64,000 nt of DNA. It comes from Streptomyces griseus subsp. griseus (GTDB lineage: Bacteria > Actinomycetota > Actinomycetes > Streptomycetales > Streptomycetaceae). Below are positions 16,326 through 23,273 of this stretch, in pieces (the first letter of the stretch is position 1; each line of letters begins with the position of its first letter). The stretch spans positions 2,046,001 to 2,110,000 of the forward strand of contig NZ_CP032543.1 in NCBI RefSeq assembly GCF_003610995.1, written 5' to 3'. Made by a program: the position numbers and the translations under genes. The notes below the pieces were generated by a model. The model had not been told where the DNA came from. It saw only the letters and a program-made list of their open reading frames with translations, and did no database searches.

Positions 16326-17452
16326 TCGGCATCGGCGCTGACCCCGGAGCAGTCGTACGGGTCCTTCAGCCAGCCGTCCGGCAGGACGACCCGGTTGTTG
16401 CCCGAGGTCCGCCCGCGCGGCCCGTCGGCACCGTCCGGCCAGGGCTGGTCGAGGTCCAGCTCGTGCAGCTGACCGGCCAGCTCCTCCAGCGAGGAGGTGA
16501 TGGCCAGCTTCTTGCGCATCTCGGAGCCGACCGCGAAGCCCTTGAGATACCAGGCCACGTGCTTCCGGAAGTCGATCACACCACGGGCCTCGTCGCCGAT
16601 CCACTCCCCCAGCAGCGTCGCGTGCCGCACCATGACATCCGCGACCTCGCGCAGGGTGGGCGCGTGCCGGGTCGCGCTGCCCTCCATGGCGTTCACCAGA
16701 TCGGCGAAGAGCCAGGGCCGCCCGAGGCACCCGCGCCCGACGACCACGCCGTCGCACCCGGTCTCGCGCATCATCCGCAAGGCGTCGTCGGCGCACCAGA
16801 TGTCCCCGTTGCCGAGAACCGGAATCTCCGGGACGTGCTCCTTGAGCCGGGCGATGGCGTCCCAGTCGGCGGTGCCGCCGTAGTGCTGGGCGGTGGTCCT
16901 GCCGTGCAGGGCGACAGCGGTCACACCCTCCTCGACGGCGATGCGCCCCGCGTCCAGGAAGGTGAGGTGGTCGTCGTCGATGCCCTTGCGCATCTTGATC
17001 GTGACGGGGAGGTCCCCGGCGCCGGTGACGGCCTCCTTGAGGATGGCCCGCAGCAGAGGCCGCTTGTACGGCAGCGCGGAGCCGCCGCCCTTGCGGGTGA
17101 CCTTGGGAACGGGGCAGCCGAAGTTGAGGTCGATGTGGTCGGCCAGACCCTCGTCGACGATCATGCGGACGGCCTTGCCGACGGTGACCGGGTCCACTCC
17201 GTACAGCTGGATCGACCTCGGCGTCTCGGTCGCGTCGAAGTGGATGAGCTGCATGGTCTTCTCGTTGCGCTCCACCAGCGCCCGCGTGGTGATCATCTCG
17301 CTGACGAAGAGCCCCTTGCCCCCGGAGAACTCCCGGCACAGCGTCCGGAACGGGGCGTTGGTGATACCGGCCATGGGCGCGAGCACCACGGGGGGCTGCA
17401 CGGCGTGCGGGCCGATACGGAGCTGCGGGAGGGCGGGGGCGAGCGTGGTCAT
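16304..17452 (-). CDS. dusB: tRNA-dihydrouridine synthase
   Basis: A 382-residue FMN enzyme that reduces uridines in tRNA to dihydrouridine. The N-terminal TIM barrel has APMAGITNAPFR (FMN site), the catalytic cysteine in LNFGCPVPKVTRKGGGSAL, then TIKMRKG, ALHGRTTAQ and NGDIWCADDA; a helical tRNA-binding domain follows. Length fits DusB-type enzymes. The ATG at 17452 is preferred; the frame stays open upstream but is not conserved. The 3' end is tandemly duplicated (see the repeat at 16250-16325). Confidence 0.94.
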   Translation of the reverse strand: MTTLAPALPQLRIGPHAVQPPVVLAPMAGITNAPFRTLCREFSGGKGLFVSEMITTRALVERNEKTMQLIHFDATETPRSIQLYGVDPVTVGKAVRMIVDEGLADHIDLNFGCPVPKVTRKGGGSALPYKRPLLRAILKEAVTGAGDLPVTIKMRKGIDDDHLTFLDAGRIAVEEGVTAVALHGRTTAQHYGGTADWDAIARLKEHVPEIPVLGNGDIWCADDALRMMRETGCDGVVVGRGCLGRPWLFADLVNAMEGSATRHAPTLREVADVMVRHATLLGEWIGDEARGVIDFRKHVAWYLKGFAVGSEMRKKLAITSSLEELAGQLHELDLDQPWPDGADGPRGRTSGNNRVVLPDGWLKDPYDCSGVSADAELDTSGG

Positions 17453-17507
17453 TGCTCCATTGTCGCGTACGCCGGAGGGGTGGCCGCGAGGGCGCCCGGG
17501 GTCAGGG

Positions 17508-17858
17508 TCACGCGGCACGGCCGTAACCCTCGGCACCGCCGCCGGGAGGGTCGCCGCAGCAGTGGGACCCGTCGATCTGCCGGGGCCTGCACTTCTGGGC
17601 GGCCCGCAGGAGCACCCATGCGACGAGCAGCACACCGGTCGGCGCCCAGGAGGCGATCAAGGACGTCGGCCAAACGGGCGGAGCGGTCGGTTCCGCGCAC
17701 CCCGGGTCTCGCCGTGGATCCGCCCTGTTCCATGAATCCCCCGTCTCACCATGCGCTTCTCCCCCCGGCCCTGACTGCTCCTGCGTTCGAACGCGAGAAA
17801 CGGTCGTTGACACGGTCGGTTTTCGGCCCCGTTTCATTGGCACCGAAACAGTTGCCAC
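17508..17858 (-). CDS. Possible small membrane protein (doubtful)
   Basis: A 116-codon open frame whose C-terminal half reads like a small single-pass protein: a hydrophobic segment (PTGVLLVAWVLLRAA) followed by a Cys/Gly-rich tail ending GAEGYGRAA. The N-terminal half looks non-coding and the start is unclear. It sits opposite the RHS remnant, where a small membrane immunity protein would be plausible, but I have no positive evidence for that. Confidence 0.3.
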   Translation of the reverse strand: MATVSVPMKRGRKPTVSTTVSRVRTQEQSGPGGEAHGETGDSWNRADPRRDPGCAEPTAPPVWPTSLIASWAPTGVLLVAWVLLRAAQKCRPRQIDGSHCCGDPPGGGAEGYGRAA

Positions 17859-17893
17859 AGGGAAAAAGACGATTCACGGGACCCCGTTCATGG

Positions 17894-18007
17894 CCGTACC
17901 GCTTCGCCGGCGGCTACCAGGGCCCCACCGGCCTCCACCACTTCGCCGCCCGCTACTACGACCCCAACACCGGCCGCTTCACCACCCCCGACCCCTCCGG
18001 CCAGGAA
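17894..18007 (+). pseudogene. RHS repeat-associated core fragment
   Basis: About 38 codons match the end of the RHS core that precedes the variable toxin domain: YRFAGGYQGPTGLHHFAARY followed by YDPNTGRFTTPDP. No RHS repeats lie upstream and the frame soon loses coding character and stops at 18121. It is the relic of a polymorphic toxin gene and marks a rearranged region. Confidence 0.8.
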
Positions 18008-18102
18008 AGAACCCGAGCGGCTATGGGTGAGGGCCTGCGGTTGTGCCACGGCAAGATGGCCACCGCCAGGCCTGTCCGAACAGCCGCCCGGTGTGCAGCG
18101 GT

Positions 18103-18240
18103 TCAGTTGTCGTCGGTGTGAGGGGGTGCGTCGTCCAGCACGATGCGCATGGTCTGGCCCTCGGCGTCGGCGCCGGCGAGGTCGGCGGTGATCCGGTCGT
18201 AGGCGTTGAGGCTCCCGTCGAGGCTTCGGTCACCCCGGGC
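18103..18240 (-). pseudogene. C-terminal fragment of an unidentified gene
   Basis: On the minus strand a frame with good codon bias (SLNAYDRITADLAGADAEGQ, then TMRIVLDDAPPHTDDN) ends at a stop at 18103. Upstream the frame has no start codon: it runs directly into the stop of the acetyltransferase gene at 18244. This is the tail of a lost gene. I do not recognise the family. Confidence 0.5.
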
Positions 18241-18243
18241 CCC

Positions 18244-18786
18244 TCACCACCGGCGGTTCACCGTGGCCTTCTGGCCGGTCACCAACGTTGCTGCCGGGAC
18301 GTCCTCGGCCACCACCGCGCCGGCCGCGATCACCGCGTCCTTGCCGATGGTGACGCCCGGCAGGATCGTGGCGCCGGCGCCGATCCAGACGTTCTCCTCC
18401 ACGTGGATGGGCCCGCCGGTGAGGTAGTGGCGGCGTTCCTCCGGGTCGACCGGGTGGCCGCTGGTGATGAACGTGGCCTTCGGGCCGACCATCACGCGCT
18501 CGCTGAGCCGGATTCCCGCGTAGTCCAGGAACGTGCAGTTCTGGTTGATGAACACCCGCTCGGCCAGATCGAGATGGAGGCCGTGGTCGGTGAAGAAGGG
18601 CGGGTAGATCGTGACCCGGGGCGGCAGCGGTCTGCCGAGGATCCGCTCGAACAGGGCCGCCTTGCCCTCCTCGTCCTCGAAGGGCAGGACGTTCAGCCGG
18701 GAGGTCAGCTCGGTGACCCGGAGGACCCGGTCGGCCATGGCCTGGAACTCGGGGCTGTGGATGCGCATGAGACGGTCGCTGGGCAT
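18244..18786 (-). CDS. Maltose/galactoside O-acetyltransferase-like (hexapeptide) protein
   Basis: A 180-residue left-handed beta-helix acetyltransferase of the LacA/Maa/NodL group. After an N-terminal helical segment the hexapeptide repeats run from about residue 70 (FINQNCTFLDYAGIRLSERVMVGPK, split by turns), with the catalytic-type histidine in FITSGHPVD and later WIGAGATILPGVTIGKDAVI. It would acetylate a sugar from acetyl-CoA in the cytoplasm as a trimer. ATG at 18786 is chosen; GTG at 18792 is possible. No sugar operon surrounds it. Confidence 0.88.
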   Translation of the reverse strand: MPSDRLMRIHSPEFQAMADRVLRVTELTSRLNVLPFEDEEGKAALFERILGRPLPPRVTIYPPFFTDHGLHLDLAERVFINQNCTFLDYAGIRLSERVMVGPKATFITSGHPVDPEERRHYLTGGPIHVEENVWIGAGATILPGVTIGKDAVIAAGAVVAEDVPAATLVTGQKATVNRRW

Positions 18787-18841
18787 GGGCACCAGCCTGC
18801 CATTCCCCGCCCGGACGGCCTTCTCAGGCCGGGCGCAGCCA

Positions 18842-18876
18842 GGAGCCCGAGGCGTGTCCGTCCCGCCTCGGGCTCC
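18842..18876 (-). terminator. Hairpin terminator after the DUF4190-like gene
   Basis: Perfect 13-base arms (18842-18854 and 18864-18876) with a 9-base loop lie 21 bases past the stop of the DUF4190-like gene and before the acetyltransferase gene. Confidence 0.65.
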
Positions 18877-18897
18877 CCGGCTCGTCATCCGGCTCCG

Positions 18898-19170
18898 TCA
18901 CATGTTGGCGAAGATCGCGCCCAGCACCATGCCGCCCACCAGCCCGATCGCGCTCACGACGATGGCGACCGTGGCGAGCCGCTCGTGCCGGACGGTCTTG
19001 GCGATGATGGCCATCACGAGGCCGGCCAGGGCGAAGACGATCGGCAGGAAGATGAAGCCGATCACGCCCAGGACGATCGCGATGATGCTGAACACGTTGC
19101 CGCTCGCCCCACGCTGAGGCGCGCCGTGGTGCTGCTGCCCGGTCGGCTGGTTGCCGTACTGCGTAGTCAT
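18898..19170 (-). CDS. DUF4190-like small membrane protein
   Basis: A 90-residue protein with a Gln/Gly-rich cytoplasmic N-terminus (about 25 residues) and two long hydrophobic helices (about 27-57 and 65-87) joined by a short basic loop (AKTVRHERL). This is the DUF4190 layout seen in many actinobacterial proteins of unknown role. GGAG lies about ten bases upstream of the ATG. It appears monocistronic. Confidence 0.8.
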   Translation of the reverse strand: MTTQYGNQPTGQQHHGAPQRGASGNVFSIIAIVLGVIGFIFLPIVFALAGLVMAIIAKTVRHERLATVAIVVSAIGLVGGMVLGAIFANM

Positions 19171-19298
19171 CTGCCGCTCCTTCGGGACGGTCGCTCCAAG
19201 ACCCGATCCCGATGTGGACCGGCCTGTTTCTCGGGTGCCCCGAAGTTCCTCGCTGACACGGCCGCCCGGCAGCCTCGGCCGCGCAGGCGGCCTCCCGG

Positions 19299-19640
19299 TC
19301 AGGCCGGGCGGCCCGCCTTCTCGCGTAAGGCCTGCTCCACGGCTTCCCGTACCCGCTGGTCCTGGAGGGTGTAGGTCACCGTGGCACCGCCCCGGCCGAA
19401 GGGGTTGGCGGTGCCGTCGTAGCCGACGTGCGTGTCCTCGACGGCCAGGGTGGGCTTCAGGGCACCGATGACGCGCGGCTTGATCCTGATCGTGAACGCG
19501 ATCTCGGCGCTCCCGCCGGGGGCGATCACCAACCCCGCCTCCTCCACCGGCCCCCGGTGCGCGGCCGCCGTACGGGCGGGGACGGCGGCGGTGCTGAGCG
19601 GCCACACGGGGATAACGGTGTGGCTGGACGCGTTCCAGAG
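19299..19640 (-). pseudogene. C-terminal fragment of an Ig-like or secreted protein
   Basis: The frame ending at 19299 reads as genuine protein for about 110 residues: GLVIAPGGSAEIAFTIRIKP, LKPTLAVEDTHVGYDGTANP and a charged helix VREAVEQALREKAG. It resembles a beta-sandwich domain from a larger protein. Upstream the frame runs into the 31-base tandem repeats and no start or signal peptide is present. I take it as the remaining 3' part of a disrupted gene; the family is not recognised. Confidence 0.5.
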
Positions 19641-19654
19641 GGGCAGCGGCCCTG

Positions 19655-19766
19655 GGCACCCCGAGTTCCAGCCGTAAAGGTCCCGGGCGGGGCGAGTTCC
19701 AGCCGTACGGGTCCGGGGCACCCCGAGTTCCAGGCGTATGGGTCCCGGCGGCGCGGGTTCTAGCCG
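19655..19766. repeat. Tandem repeats, 31-base period, ending in the XRE gene 3' end
   Basis: The motif GAGTTCCAGCCGTA recurs at 19663, 19694 and 19725 (last copy one change), with a degenerate copy at 19755 that overlaps the stop codon of the regulator gene at 19760. Spacing is 31, 31 and 30 bases. Flanking GGTCCCGG and GGCACCCC blocks repeat as well. The array lies between a gene fragment and an intact gene. Confidence 0.75.
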
Positions 19767-20641
19767 GGGAGGTCGGTCCGGTGGAGCTGTTCCAGCCGGG
19801 TGCGGGTCTCCTCGTCCACCGGCGGGTAGCTGACCAGGCGCGGCCCGCTCGCCGGACCGAGCCAGAGGTTGGTGTGCTCCACGTGCAGCAGCCCCACGCG
19901 CGCGTTGCGGATGTACTTGGTCCTCCCCCGCTGGTCGACCACCTCGTGGCGCCCCCACACCTCCCGGAACTCCGGCGACTCCGTCTCCAGCCGGTGCAGC
20001 AGCGCCTTCCAGGCGGGCTCGGCGAGGTGCCCGGCCATCGAGGCGCGGAACTTGGCGGCCATCGTGCGCGTGACCTCGGGCAGGTCGACGATCGAGGCCC
20101 GCCACTCGTCGTGGGTGAAGGCGAGCAGCAGGCAGTTGCGGTCCTCGGGCGGCAGCGCGTCGAGGTCGCAGTGCAGCCGGGCGTAGGTGCGGTTGTACGC
20201 GAGGACGTCGTACCGGCTGTTCTGGACGCAGGCCGGGATGGGGTCCAGCTGCTCCAGCATGGTCCGCAGCGCGGGCGTGACCGTGGGGCACTCCGTGCCG
20301 GGGGCCGGGTCGGGGGCGGCGGCGAGCGCGAAGAGGTGGGCGCGCTCGCTGGGGTCCAGGAGCAGGGCGCGGGCGAGGGCGTCCAGCACCTGGGCGGAGA
20401 CCTGGATGTCCCGGGCCTGTTCCAGCCAGGTGTACCAGGTGACGCCGACGGCCGAGAGCTGGGCGACCTCCTCGCGGCGCAGTCCGGGGGTGCGGCGCCG
20501 ACGGCCGCGTACGAGACCGACCTGCTCGGGCGTGATGCGCTCGCGGCGGCTGCGCAGGAAGGCGGCGAGCTCGTGCCGCCGGATCTCGGCGGCGGACGCG
20601 GTCCGCGCGCTGTCCGGTGCGAGCAGGGACTCGGCTGCCAT
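19760..20641 (-). CDS. XRE-family regulator with MmyB-like ligand domain
   Basis: A 293-residue regulator. The N-terminal helix-turn-helix contains RTPGLRREEVAQLSAVGVTW and YTWLEQARD (about residues 45-75); the C-terminal MmyB/PAS-like domain (about 105-290) has RYDVLAYNRTYARL, EFREVWGRHEV and LWLGPASGPRLVSYPP. Such proteins repress a divergent transporter or dehydrogenase gene, and here an MFS pump is divergent. ATG at 20641 is preferred over 20650 because GGAGG then has normal spacing. The last bases overlap a degenerate copy of a tandem repeat. Confidence 0.88.
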   Translation of the reverse strand: MAAESLLAPDSARTASAAEIRRHELAAFLRSRRERITPEQVGLVRGRRRRTPGLRREEVAQLSAVGVTWYTWLEQARDIQVSAQVLDALARALLLDPSERAHLFALAAAPDPAPGTECPTVTPALRTMLEQLDPIPACVQNSRYDVLAYNRTYARLHCDLDALPPEDRNCLLLAFTHDEWRASIVDLPEVTRTMAAKFRASMAGHLAEPAWKALLHRLETESPEFREVWGRHEVVDQRGRTKYIRNARVGLLHVEHTNLWLGPASGPRLVSYPPVDEETRTRLEQLHRTDLPG

Positions 20642-20692
20642 GGTCGTCATGCCTCCAGCGTGCCGGGTCTCCCGGCCTGTTGCCAGGTAGCA

Positions 20693-20724
20693 CTGGTACC
20701 AGGATAAACAGACTCTGGTACCAG
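20693..20724. promoter_or_regulatory. Twin operator of CTGGTACCAG palindromes
   Basis: The perfect 10-base palindrome CTGGTACCAG occurs at 20693-20702 and 20715-20724, with centres 22 bases apart (two helical turns). Both lie between the divergent XRE/MmyB regulator and MFS pump genes, 51 and 28 bases from the respective starts. This is the expected architecture for cooperative binding of a dimeric repressor controlling both promoters. Confidence 0.7.
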
Positions 20725-20751
20725 GCTGGGATCGGCCGCACAGTGGACGGC

Positions 20752-22230
20752 GTGAGTGAATCATCCGCACACCCATCCCTCGGTACGGCGGCCCGGACGA
20801 CGGCCCCCGTCCGCCATCACGACCACCCCTCCCCCGTGCTCGGCGCGCTGGGCCTGTTCACCGTGCTGCTGGGCGCCGCGCTCCCGCTCATCGACTTCTT
20901 CATCGTCAACGTCGCCCTGCCCACGATCGACCGTGATCTGAACGCGGGCCCCGCGATGCTCGAACTCGTCGTCGCGGGCTACGGCCTCGCCTACGCCGTC
21001 CTCCTCGTCCTCGGCGGGCGGCTCGGCGACATGATGGGACGCCGCCGGCTGTTCCTGATCGGGATGGCGGCCTTCGGGATCACCTCGCTGGCCTGCGGGC
21101 TCGCCCCCGACGCCTGGACGCTGGTCGGCGCCCGGGTCGCGCAGGGCGCCGCCGCCGCGCTGATGCTGCCGCAGGTGCTGGCCACGATCCAGGCGGCGAC
21201 GCGGGGCCCGCGCCGGGCCCGGGCGATGAGCCTGTACGGGGCGACCGCCGGGCTCTCCATGGTCGCGGGCCAGATCCTGGGCGGGGTGCTGGTCGCCGCC
21301 GCCCCGATGTCGTCGGTGTTCGGCGAGAGCGCGGGCTGGCGTTCGGTGTTCCTGGTGAACGTGCCGGTGGCGGTGGTGGGCCTGGTGCTGGCCGTCCGCG
21401 CGGTGCCGGAGACCCGTTCGGAGCGCCCCGCGCCCGTCGACGTACCCGGAACGCTGCTGCTGGCGCTGTCCCTGGTGACGCTGCTGGCTCCGCTCACGGA
21501 GGGGCGGGCGGCGGGGTGGCCGCTGTGGACCTGGGTCTCGCTGGGGCTCTTCCCCTTCTCCGCGTACGCCTTCTACCGGGTGGAGCGGCGGGCCGACCGG
21601 CTGGGCCGCGTACCGCTGGTGCCGCCGAGTCTGCTGCGGCTGGACTCGCTGCGGCGGGGGCTGGCGCTGGTGGTGCCGTTCTCGATCGGTTTCGGCGGCT
21701 TCATGTTCGTGATCGCGGTGGCGCTCCAGCAGGGGCTGCGGATGGGCCCGGCGGCGGCCGGCCTCTCGCTCGCCCCGATGGCCCTGGCGTTCTTCGGCGC
21801 CTCGCTCGCCGGCCCCCGCCTGATCCGCCGCTACGGCACCCGGGTCGTCACGGCGGGCGGGCTGATCCAGGCGGTGGGCGTGCTGGTGCTGGTGCTCACG
21901 GTGCGCTACGAGTGGCAGGGGCTCGGCCTGTGGGGCCTGCTGCCCGGCGTGGCGGTCGCCGGCCTCGGCCAGGGCCTCCAACTCCCCGTGCTCTTCCGGA
22001 TCGTGCTCTCCGACGTACCGCCGGAGAAGGCCGGGGTGGGCGGCGGCGTGATGACGACGACGCAGCAGGCGGCACTGGCCCTCGGGGTGGCCACGCTCGG
22101 CACCCTGTTCCTGGCGCTGGTGCCGGGCCTGGGCATGCGGGACGCGCTGGCCGTGACCCTGCTGGTGCAGCTGGCGGCGGTGGCGCTGACGACCGGGCTG
22201 AGCCTGCGGCTGCCGCGTACGGTGGCGTGA
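20752..22230 (+). CDS. MFS drug-efflux transporter (DHA2-type, 14 helices)
   Basis: A 492-residue polytopic proton antiporter. The DHA2 pattern is visible: helix 1 ends PLIDFFIVNVALPTI, motif A is GGRLGDMMGRRRLF, motif B is VGARVAQGAAAALMLPQ, and motif C-like glycine patches follow; later helices bring the total to about 14. It probably exports a hydrophobic drug or metabolite. GTG at 20752 is chosen; GTG at 20743 is in frame. Expression is likely governed by the divergent XRE/MmyB regulator through the twin palindrome. Confidence 0.92.
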   Translation: MSESSAHPSLGTAARTTAPVRHHDHPSPVLGALGLFTVLLGAALPLIDFFIVNVALPTIDRDLNAGPAMLELVVAGYGLAYAVLLVLGGRLGDMMGRRRLFLIGMAAFGITSLACGLAPDAWTLVGARVAQGAAAALMLPQVLATIQAATRGPRRARAMSLYGATAGLSMVAGQILGGVLVAAAPMSSVFGESAGWRSVFLVNVPVAVVGLVLAVRAVPETRSERPAPVDVPGTLLLALSLVTLLAPLTEGRAAGWPLWTWVSLGLFPFSAYAFYRVERRADRLGRVPLVPPSLLRLDSLRRGLALVVPFSIGFGGFMFVIAVALQQGLRMGPAAAGLSLAPMALAFFGASLAGPRLIRRYGTRVVTAGGLIQAVGVLVLVLTVRYEWQGLGLWGLLPGVAVAGLGQGLQLPVLFRIVLSDVPPEKAGVGGGVMTTTQQAALALGVATLGTLFLALVPGLGMRDALAVTLLVQLAAVALTTGLSLRLPRTVA

Positions 22231-22246
22231 GCGCGGCGGGAGCGGA

Positions 22247-22266
22247 CCGGGCGGCGGACCGCCCGG
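22247..22266 (+). terminator. Small hairpin after the MFS gene
   Basis: Perfect 8-base GC arms (22247-22254 and 22259-22266) with a 4-base loop follow the MFS stop by 16 bases and lie between convergent genes. Confidence 0.4.
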
Positions 22267-22284
22267 CGACCGGCGCGCCGCCGC

Positions 22285-22938
22285 TCACCGCCGTGTGCCC
22301 CCAGAGGCGCGCGCGGCATCCACCGGGGCGCCGCCGGGCGGCACTTCGGAGCCGTCGGACGCTTCCGGGAGGTGCCCCCGCTCGCGCAGGGCTTGCTCCG
22401 CGGCGTCGAGACGGCGCCGCTGCCGGCGCACCCTGAACGGGCCGAGGAGGAACAGCCCCGCCAGGGCCAGGTTGTAGCCGACGCGCCCGTAGTTCCCGTC
22501 GAGAGCGTGCATGACCGCGCCCACCAGCCACAGCAGCGCGACGCCCCCCATCAGCCACCACACCGGACGGCTGTCCTGGCGATGCGACGAACGGCGTGCC
22601 CGCGTGACGAGGTCGATCGCGGCCGGGAGTTCAGCCGGGTCCTCCGGGACCTCGCCACGCCGGATCCGACGGCCGATCGCCAGATACCGGAACGTGTCCA
22701 GGCCGTACTTCGCCGCCCGGCGACGGGTCCGCCACAGGGACAGAGCCACCGCCACCGCGCTCAGCAGAACCACCAGCCCCGAAAGAATGCCTCCCCGGCC
22801 GGCATCCGCCCCGTCCCCGGCGAGGAACGCTCCCGCCAGGAAGCCCGCCACCGCCGACCCCGCCAACACGGCGAGGACCCTCCCCACCGCCCCCGCGCGC
22901 CCGCTGCCGGTCCTTGCCTCTCCGGTTTCTCCGGACAT
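22285..22938 (-). CDS. Hypothetical membrane protein, four helices
   Basis: A 217-residue protein with hydrophobic segments at about 20-41, 50-69, 127-146 and 154-170 and a basic cytoplasmic linker (WRTRRRAAKYGLDTFRYLAIGRRIRRGE) between helices 2 and 3. The C-terminus is a charged Gly/Pro-rich tail. AGGGAG precedes the ATG. I do not recognise a named family; similar proteins with a short central helix-rich linker are common in Streptomyces. No operon partner is evident. Confidence 0.65.
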   Translation of the reverse strand: MSGETGEARTGSGRAGAVGRVLAVLAGSAVAGFLAGAFLAGDGADAGRGGILSGLVVLLSAVAVALSLWRTRRRAAKYGLDTFRYLAIGRRIRRGEVPEDPAELPAAIDLVTRARRSSHRQDSRPVWWLMGGVALLWLVGAVMHALDGNYGRVGYNLALAGLFLLGPFRVRRQRRRLDAAEQALRERGHLPEASDGSEVPPGGAPVDAARASGGTRR

Positions 22939-23057
22939 GTGTGTCTCCCTCCACCGCGGTCCTGGACCCGGCGCCTACCCCGGTTCGGCCACCGGGCACC
23001 CGCCGGGCACGGTGGTGTACGGCCCGGGGTGTTCACCACCGAGACTCCGCGCCCGAT

Positions 23058-23069
23058 GACAGCGCTTTC
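23058..23069. promoter_or_regulatory. LacI-type operator candidate 1
   Basis: GACAGCGCTTTC differs by one base from the palindrome GAAAGCGCTTTC, whose centre matches the LacI/GalR family core. It lies 205 bases upstream of the large secreted protein gene at 23274. Confidence 0.4.
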
Positions 23070-23162
23070 CGTCCACCTGTCCAGCACCTTCTCGCCTGAA
23101 ACAGCGAAGATATGAACGGCAGTTGACGATCGACTGCCGGCTATCTTTGCAACGATAAAATA

Positions 23163-23174
23163 GAAAGCGCTTAC
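23163..23174. promoter_or_regulatory. LacI-type operator candidate 2
   Basis: GAAAGCGCTTAC also differs by one base from GAAAGCGCTTTC. It lies 100 bases upstream of the start at 23274 and 105 bases (about ten helical turns) from candidate 1. Together they suggest sugar control by a LacI-family repressor encoded elsewhere. The surrounding gap (22939-23273) otherwise holds only a small dyad near 23115-23137. Confidence 0.5.
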
Positions 23175-23273
23175 CCGCCTGTTGCCTTTTCCGTCGAGGC
23201 TGCCCTTCACTGTGAACGGCAGCCCGTCGGCCACCGGACATCCGGCTGCCTCGGCCCTCAAGGAGGAAGGCCC

